From: Bacteroidota bacterium
GTDB lineage: Bacteria; Bacteroidota; Bacteroidia; Chitinophagales; Chitinophagaceae
Length of the DNA stretch: 64,000 nt
Direction: 5' to 3'
NCBI GenBank assembly: GCA_023416995.1
Contig: JAEZGI010000020.1
Span: forward strand, 124,001-188,000
Shown piece by piece: positions 60,109-64,000 of this stretch. The notes below the pieces were generated by a model. The model ran no database searches and was not told where the DNA came from. It saw nothing but the letters and a program-made list of their open reading frames with translations. Each line of letters opens with the position of its first letter. Position 1 is the first letter of the stretch. The position numbers and the translations under genes were made by a program.

Positions 60109-61422
60109 ATGGATTCATTTGAAGTAACAGGAGGTAAAAAATTAAGCGGAGAAATTATCCCGCAGGGCGCCAAAAATGAGGCGCTGCAAATTATTAGCGC
60201 AGTATTACTGACCCCCGAAAAAGTAACGATAACAAACATACCTGATATCGTTGATGTAAATCTGCTGATTGAATTATTGGGTGATATGGGTGTAAAGCTC
60301 GATCGTGTTTCGCGCGATACCTGCATATTCCAAGCAGACAATATTGATATGGAATTTTTACAGAGCAGCACGTTCCGTAAAAAAAGCGGGCGGTTACGCG
60401 GCTCCGTTATGACTGCCGGACCCATGCTTGCCCGTTTCAGAAAGGCCTATATACCTAAACCCGGTGGCGACAAAATTGGCCGTCGTCGCCTGGATACACA
60501 TATCATCGGTTTTCAAAAACTTGGCGCAACCTTTACATATAATAATGAAGATGGCTTCTTTCACCTGGAAGCGGCCAATCTGAAAGGGGTTAACCTGTTG
60601 CTTGACGAACCATCGGTAACCGGTACCGCAAACATCGTGATGGCCGCGGTAATGGCCTCCGGAACTACTACCATCTACAATGCCGCCTGCGAACCGTACA
60701 TTCAACAGCTTTGTAAAATGCTGAACAGAATGGGGGCGAAGATCAGCGGTGTAGGCAGCAACCTGCTAACAATTGAAGGTGTCGACTATCTCGGTGGCAC
60801 TGAACACCGCATGTTGCCCGATATGATCGAGATAGGTTCGTTTATAGGAATGGCCGCTATGACCCAAAGCAGCATCACAATCAAAAATGTAAGTTTGCCT
60901 GACCTTGGCGTGATCCCCGATAAATTCAAACAACTGGGTATTGCTATGGATTTTATTGGTGATGATATTCATATACCCGAGCAGGACGTCTACGAGATTC
61001 AAAATTTTCTTGACGGATCTGTTTTAACTATCTACGATCATCCATGGCCGGGGCTCACACCGGATCTTTTAAGTATTATCCTTGTAGTGGCAACACAGGC
61101 CCGCGGTTCAGTACTTATTCATCAGAAAATGTTTGAGAGCAGATTGTTTTTCGTTGATAAACTGATTGATATGGGCGCACAGATCATTCTCTGCGATCCG
61201 CACCGGGCGGCAGTTATAGGGCACGCACGCGAACAAAAACTCCGCGGAATTACCATGAGCAGTCCTGATATCCGTGCAGGCGTTTCATTATTAATAGCTG
61301 CATTAAGTGCAGAAGGAAAAAGTGTGATTCAAAACATCGAACAGATAGACCGGGGTTACCAGGATATTGATGGAAGACTTAAACGCCTTGGAGCCGATAT
61401 AAAACGCATCAGCCAGGGTTAA
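60109..61422 (+). CDS. murA: UDP-N-acetylglucosamine 1-carboxyvinyltransferase (MurA), Asp at the fosfomycin Cys site
   Basis: A 437-residue EPSP-synthase-fold enzyme that adds enolpyruvate to UDP-GlcNAc, the first committed step of peptidoglycan synthesis. Lys22-Asn23 in PQGAKNEALQIIS and RLRGSVMTAGPMLARF are typical. The active-site loop reads PKPGGDKIGRRRLDTH, placing D121 where E. coli has Cys115. Asp at this position is known from Mycobacterium, Chlamydia and Borrelia and makes the enzyme insensitive to fosfomycin while still active. The sorting of motifs late in the chain (SPDIRAGVSLLIAALSAEGKS) is normal. Confidence 0.96.
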   Translation: MDSFEVTGGKKLSGEIIPQGAKNEALQIISAVLLTPEKVTITNIPDIVDVNLLIELLGDMGVKLDRVSRDTCIFQADNIDMEFLQSSTFRKKSGRLRGSVMTAGPMLARFRKAYIPKPGGDKIGRRRLDTHIIGFQKLGATFTYNNEDGFFHLEAANLKGVNLLLDEPSVTGTANIVMAAVMASGTTTIYNAACEPYIQQLCKMLNRMGAKISGVGSNLLTIEGVDYLGGTEHRMLPDMIEIGSFIGMAAMTQSSITIKNVSLPDLGVIPDKFKQLGIAMDFIGDDIHIPEQDVYEIQNFLDGSVLTIYDHPWPGLTPDLLSIILVVATQARGSVLIHQKMFESRLFFVDKLIDMGAQIILCDPHRAAVIGHAREQKLRGITMSSPDIRAGVSLLIAALSAEGKSVIQNIEQIDRGYQDIDGRLKRLGADIKRISQG

Positions 61423-61445
61423 TTGGGTAATCAATCACTCCTTCT

Positions 61446-61453
61446 TAATTTTG
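61446..61453 (+). promoter_or_regulatory. Promoter of the msr/gmk genes (TTG, 20 bases, TAATTTTG)
   Basis: TTG at 61423-61425 and TAATTTTG at 61446-61453, with the ATG 19 bases after the -7 element. The spacing fits the Bacteroidota consensus. Confidence 0.6.
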
Positions 61454-61472
61454 TGGTCATTTAAATTTTGTT

Positions 61473-61958
61473 ATGGCAGAAGATCTTGTAATAGCCAAAG
61501 GCACAAAAGAAGAACAGTATGAATCCATACTGAGCCAGATCCGCGGGTTGCTTGAAGGCGAATCGGATACTGTTGCAAACCTGGGTAATATTGCTGCAGC
61601 TTTAAAAGAACAATTCAATTGGTGGTGGATAGGTTTTTACCTGGTAAAAAATAACGAGTTGGTATTAGGTCCGTTTCAGGGACCGGTAGCATGTACCCGT
61701 ATCAGTAAAGGACGCGGTGTTTGCGGCACGAGTTGGGCAAAAGCGGAAACCCTGATCGTACCTGATGTTGAAGCGTTCCCGGGACACATAGCCTGTAGCA
61801 GTTTTTCTAAATCGGAAATAGTTGTTCCCATTATACAGAATGGTGAAGTAGTTGGTGTACTGGATGCCGACAGCGAAAACTATAATCAATATGACAGCAC
61901 TGATCAGCATTATCTTGAACAGATCGTTGCATTAATACCTATCATTCAGCTTAACTAA
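61473..61958 (+). CDS. msrC: GAF-domain free methionine-R-sulfoxide reductase
   Basis: A 161-residue GAF protein that reduces free Met-R-sulfoxide. The three Cys positions of the family are present: GPVACTRI, GRGVCGTSW and HIACSSFSKSEIVVPI. NWWWIGFYLVKNNELVLGPFQG is the usual opening of the GAF fold. The gmk gene starts six bases after the stop. Its function is protective; no link to gmk is known beyond shared transcription. Confidence 0.93.
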   Translation: MAEDLVIAKGTKEEQYESILSQIRGLLEGESDTVANLGNIAAALKEQFNWWWIGFYLVKNNELVLGPFQGPVACTRISKGRGVCGTSWAKAETLIVPDVEAFPGHIACSSFSKSEIVVPIIQNGEVVGVLDADSENYNQYDSTDQHYLEQIVALIPIIQLN

Positions 61959-61963
61959 CGATC

Positions 61964-62539
61964 ATGGACAAGCGCAACAAAATAATTATCATCACGGCGC
62001 CTTCCGGTGCGGGTAAAACATCTATCACAAAACACCTGTTGAAAGTATTTTCACAACTTGCTTTTTCGATCTCAGCAGCAACACGTGAAGCCAGGGCAAA
62101 CGAATTGAATGGCCGCGACTATTATTTTTTAAGCGAAGACGCCTTCCAGGAACATATTCGTAAGAACGATTTTGTTGAATGGGAAATGGTTTACCAGGGT
62201 AAATATTATGGTACGCTCAGGCTGGAGCTGGAACGTATCTGGAACAATGGACAGGTGCCTGTTTTGGATATTGATGTGAAGGGAGCTATTCATGTTCAGC
62301 AACAGTTTCCTGAAACTTCCCTTTCGATTTTCATTGAACCGCCTTCGATCGATGAATTGAAACGCAGATTGCAGTCAAGGGGTAGCGAAACAGAAAAAAG
62401 TCTGCAGGACAGGGTAAATAAAGCAGCTTATGAAATTTCATTTAAGCAGCATTTTCACAGCGTTATTCTGAACGACGACCTTCAAAAGGCTTGCGGCGAA
62501 GCGGAGACAGTTATCCGTAAGTTCCTTTCTGAGAAATAA
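61964..62539 (+). CDS. gmk: Guanylate kinase
   Basis: A 191-residue kinase converting GMP to GDP. The P-loop is APSGAGKTSI, the GMP-binding region TREARANELNGRDYYF and the Tyr/Glu motif WEMVYQGKYYGT, then VLDIDVKGAIHVQQ and SLSIFIEPPSIDELKRRLQSRG. Length and motifs are normal. It is probably co-transcribed with the methionine sulfoxide reductase gene upstream. Confidence 0.97.
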   Translation: MDKRNKIIIITAPSGAGKTSITKHLLKVFSQLAFSISAATREARANELNGRDYYFLSEDAFQEHIRKNDFVEWEMVYQGKYYGTLRLELERIWNNGQVPVLDIDVKGAIHVQQQFPETSLSIFIEPPSIDELKRRLQSRGSETEKSLQDRVNKAAYEISFKQHFHSVILNDDLQKACGEAETVIRKFLSEK

Positions 62540-62615
62540 AAGCGCTGCCCGGCTGCATTTTAGGCGGATTATCATTGTGAAATGAGTACCTTATTTTATA
62601 CATTCGTGTTCGTAT

Positions 62616-63884
62616 ATGAGTGTAGTTGTAAGTATCCTTATTTTACTGGCCCTTTTCTTCATCGCTTTTTTCGCGGGCATTGAGGTTGCATTTGGTTCAG
62701 CTAACCGCCTCAGCATCGAGCTCCGGAAAAAACAGGGCTTAAACAGCGGTATTTTCCTAAGTACATTGCTCGATAATCCATCCCGTTTTATCGGCACCGT
62801 TCTGGTTGGCTCCAATTTTTTCCTTGTCATATTTGTATTACTGGTCAGTGCTTTCTGGACACCACTGCTCAATAGGTTGCAGCTGGACACACCATGGATC
62901 GTTACCATCCGCCTTGCACTTGAGGTGATTTTATCGACACTTATTGTCATCATTCTTGGCGAGTTTTTGCCAAAGGCTGTTTATAAGGCGAAAAGCGATA
63001 CCCTGTTGTTTTTTTCTGCCCGCACCGGCTTGCTCGGACTGATGGACTCGATTTTTTACCCGGTATCTGTAATATTTGTGAATGTTTCGAGCTGGATCCT
63101 CAATATCATTTTTGATGTCAGGATCGATAAAAAGAAACAGCCATTCTCCCGCACCGATCTGGAGCATTTCTTCCAGCAGAACAAGGAATTTAATGATGAA
63201 AGCCAGGAACTCAATACCGAGCTTTTTGAAAACGCATTGCTGCTTCCAAAAATCAAGATCAGGGAATGTCTTGTTCCCCGCAAAGAAATAGAGGCCATCG
63301 AGGTGCATACCTCGATCGAGGAACTTCGTCAGAAATTTGTTTCTACCCGTTTAAGCAAGATGGTGGTGTTTGAAGGAAGTATCGATCAGATCCTGGGTTA
63401 CGTTCACCAACTCGATCTTTTTAAAAGTCCGGCCACAATTAAAGATATTTTGTTGCCGATTCCCGCGGTTCCCGAAAGTATGAGCGCCACCGACCTGATC
63501 AATAAGTTCACTAAGGAACATAAAAGCATCGCCTGGGTTGTAGATGAATTTGGTGGAACCGCTGGTATTGTTACCATGGAGGATCTGCTGGAAGAGATTT
63601 TTGGAGAAATAAAAGATGAATATGATGTAGAAGAATTTGAGGAAAAGAAGTTGTCAGACACCGAATACATTTTATCTGGCCGGTTGGAACTTGACTACCT
63701 GCAGGAAAAATACGGGCTGGAATTTGAAAATCCGGAGTCAGAGACCCTGTCGGGATACATTATTCAGCAGCATGAAACCATTCCTCGTCTCAAAGAACGT
63801 ATTATAATCGATGATTATGAGTTTGAAATACTGAATGTCAGCGATACGCGGATAGAAATGGTCAGGGTAAAAATCCTGAAATGA
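62616..63884 (+). CDS. CNNM/HlyC-CorC family membrane protein with CBS pair
   Basis: A 422-residue protein. The DUF21 (CNNM) membrane domain has four helices in the first 190 residues (VVVSILILLALFFIAFFAGIEVAF; VILSTLIVIILGEFLPKAVY). A CBS pair spans about 205-325 (LLPKIKIRECLVPRKEIEAI; KSIAWVVDEFGGTAGIVTMEDLLEEIFGEIKDE), followed by a CorC_HlyC domain (about 340-420). The family is tied to Mg2+ or Co2+ efflux and to magnesium homeostasis; a GldE-like gliding paralogue exists in the phylum but is usually beside gldD or ssb, which are not here. Confidence 0.92.
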   Translation: MSVVVSILILLALFFIAFFAGIEVAFGSANRLSIELRKKQGLNSGIFLSTLLDNPSRFIGTVLVGSNFFLVIFVLLVSAFWTPLLNRLQLDTPWIVTIRLALEVILSTLIVIILGEFLPKAVYKAKSDTLLFFSARTGLLGLMDSIFYPVSVIFVNVSSWILNIIFDVRIDKKKQPFSRTDLEHFFQQNKEFNDESQELNTELFENALLLPKIKIRECLVPRKEIEAIEVHTSIEELRQKFVSTRLSKMVVFEGSIDQILGYVHQLDLFKSPATIKDILLPIPAVPESMSATDLINKFTKEHKSIAWVVDEFGGTAGIVTMEDLLEEIFGEIKDEYDVEEFEEKKLSDTEYILSGRLELDYLQEKYGLEFENPESETLSGYIIQQHETIPRLKERIIIDDYEFEILNVSDTRIEMVRVKILK

Positions 63885-63935
63885 TCTCTTCCACCGGCTT
63901 AACAATCCCTTCGTACATTGATAACGTGAATACCT

Positions 63936-63943
63936 TAATTTTG
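63936..63943 (+). promoter_or_regulatory. -7 promoter element (TAATTTTG) upstream of the gene at the right edge
   Basis: An exact TAnnTTTG match, 35 bases before the ATG at 63979, with a TTG 15 bases upstream. It supports a gene beginning at the right edge. Confidence 0.4.
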
Positions 63944-63978
63944 CCCCGCCTTAGGTAGCCCTGATTATAATATCAATT

Positions 63979-64000
63979 ATGCCATTACCATTTTTTAATA
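63979..64000 (+). CDS. Possible start of a further gene (partial)
   Basis: ATG followed by seven open codons (MPLPFFN) up to the window end. It is preceded by the promoter-like element at 63936. Too short to identify. Confidence 0.3.

Noticed and set aside
1..64000. CRISPR arrays, tRNA or rRNA genes, transposases, integrases
   Set aside because: Looked for but none seen; the intergenic spaces are short and without the expected repeats or folds.

Overview
The window is a gene-dense piece of a Bacteroidota chromosome, most likely from the Chitinophagaceae or a close relative. That placement is inferred from gene content: gliding genes gldC and gldH, a PorG-like type IX secretion gene beside uppS and bamA, a protein with a type IX C-terminal sorting domain, BatD, DUF4290 and DUF6252 proteins, a MurA with Asp at the fosfomycin-target position, and many copies of the Bacteroidota -7 promoter element TAnnTTTG. 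Shine-Dalgarno sequences are rare and several genes start with GTG or TTG. I see no rRNA, tRNA, CRISPR array, insertion sequence or prophage. The window looks like core chromosome with some unusual envelope genes.

Layout. 1-4150 (minus): a huge secreted metallophosphoesterase that runs off the left edge, with a kinase-like middle and an Omp85-type barrel, preceded by an SdiA-regulated-type lipoprotein. 4226-5470 (plus): a lone gene fusing an HD phosphohydrolase to a Pycsar-effector-like membrane domain. 5494-10363 (minus): KorA-type oxidoreductase and a GH3/beta-lactamase-fold fusion. 10572-12455: mutL. 12460-17164 (minus): a protein with one inner-membrane helix plus a barrel, translationally coupled to an ECF sigma factor; a PBP4-type peptidase; a degenerate arginase-like protein. 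17246-21368 (plus): pheS, 3-hydroxyacyl-CoA dehydrogenase, an epimerase without a normal start codon, and a CarboxypepD_reg-like protein. 21374-22318: lpxD-like. 22867-26625 (plus): pseudouridine synthase, yicC, gldH and a two-component pair. 26629-32602: batD, SDR, yjjG, psd, cdsA and a CPBP protease. 32702-42965: dus, glutathione peroxidase, aldehyde dehydrogenase, GntP permease, Lrp regulator, EamA transporter, tadA, a DUF1080/Gfo-Idh pair, superoxide dismutase and an unknown lipoprotein.

43003-57666 is almost entirely minus-strand and is the envelope core. It holds yidD, rnpA, rpmH, a DUF6252 lipoprotein, murI, two OmpH/Skp chaperones, bamA, uppS, porG, nadK, a second Omp85-family barrel, a CBS protein, an alpha/beta hydrolase, CvpA, YqeY and gldC. 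The porG-uppS-bamA-skp-skp order recalls the arrangement I remember from Porphyromonas, so outer-membrane protein assembly, lipid-carrier synthesis and type IX secretion are likely expressed together. 57950-63884 (plus): a type IX cargo protein, a DUF4290 protein, murA, free-methionine sulfoxide reductase, gmk and a CNNM/CorC-type membrane protein. Another gene may begin at the right edge.

The best candidates for undescribed biology are the HD-PycTM fusion, the phosphatase/kinase-like/Omp85 protein, and the sigma factor coupled to a TM-plus-barrel protein.
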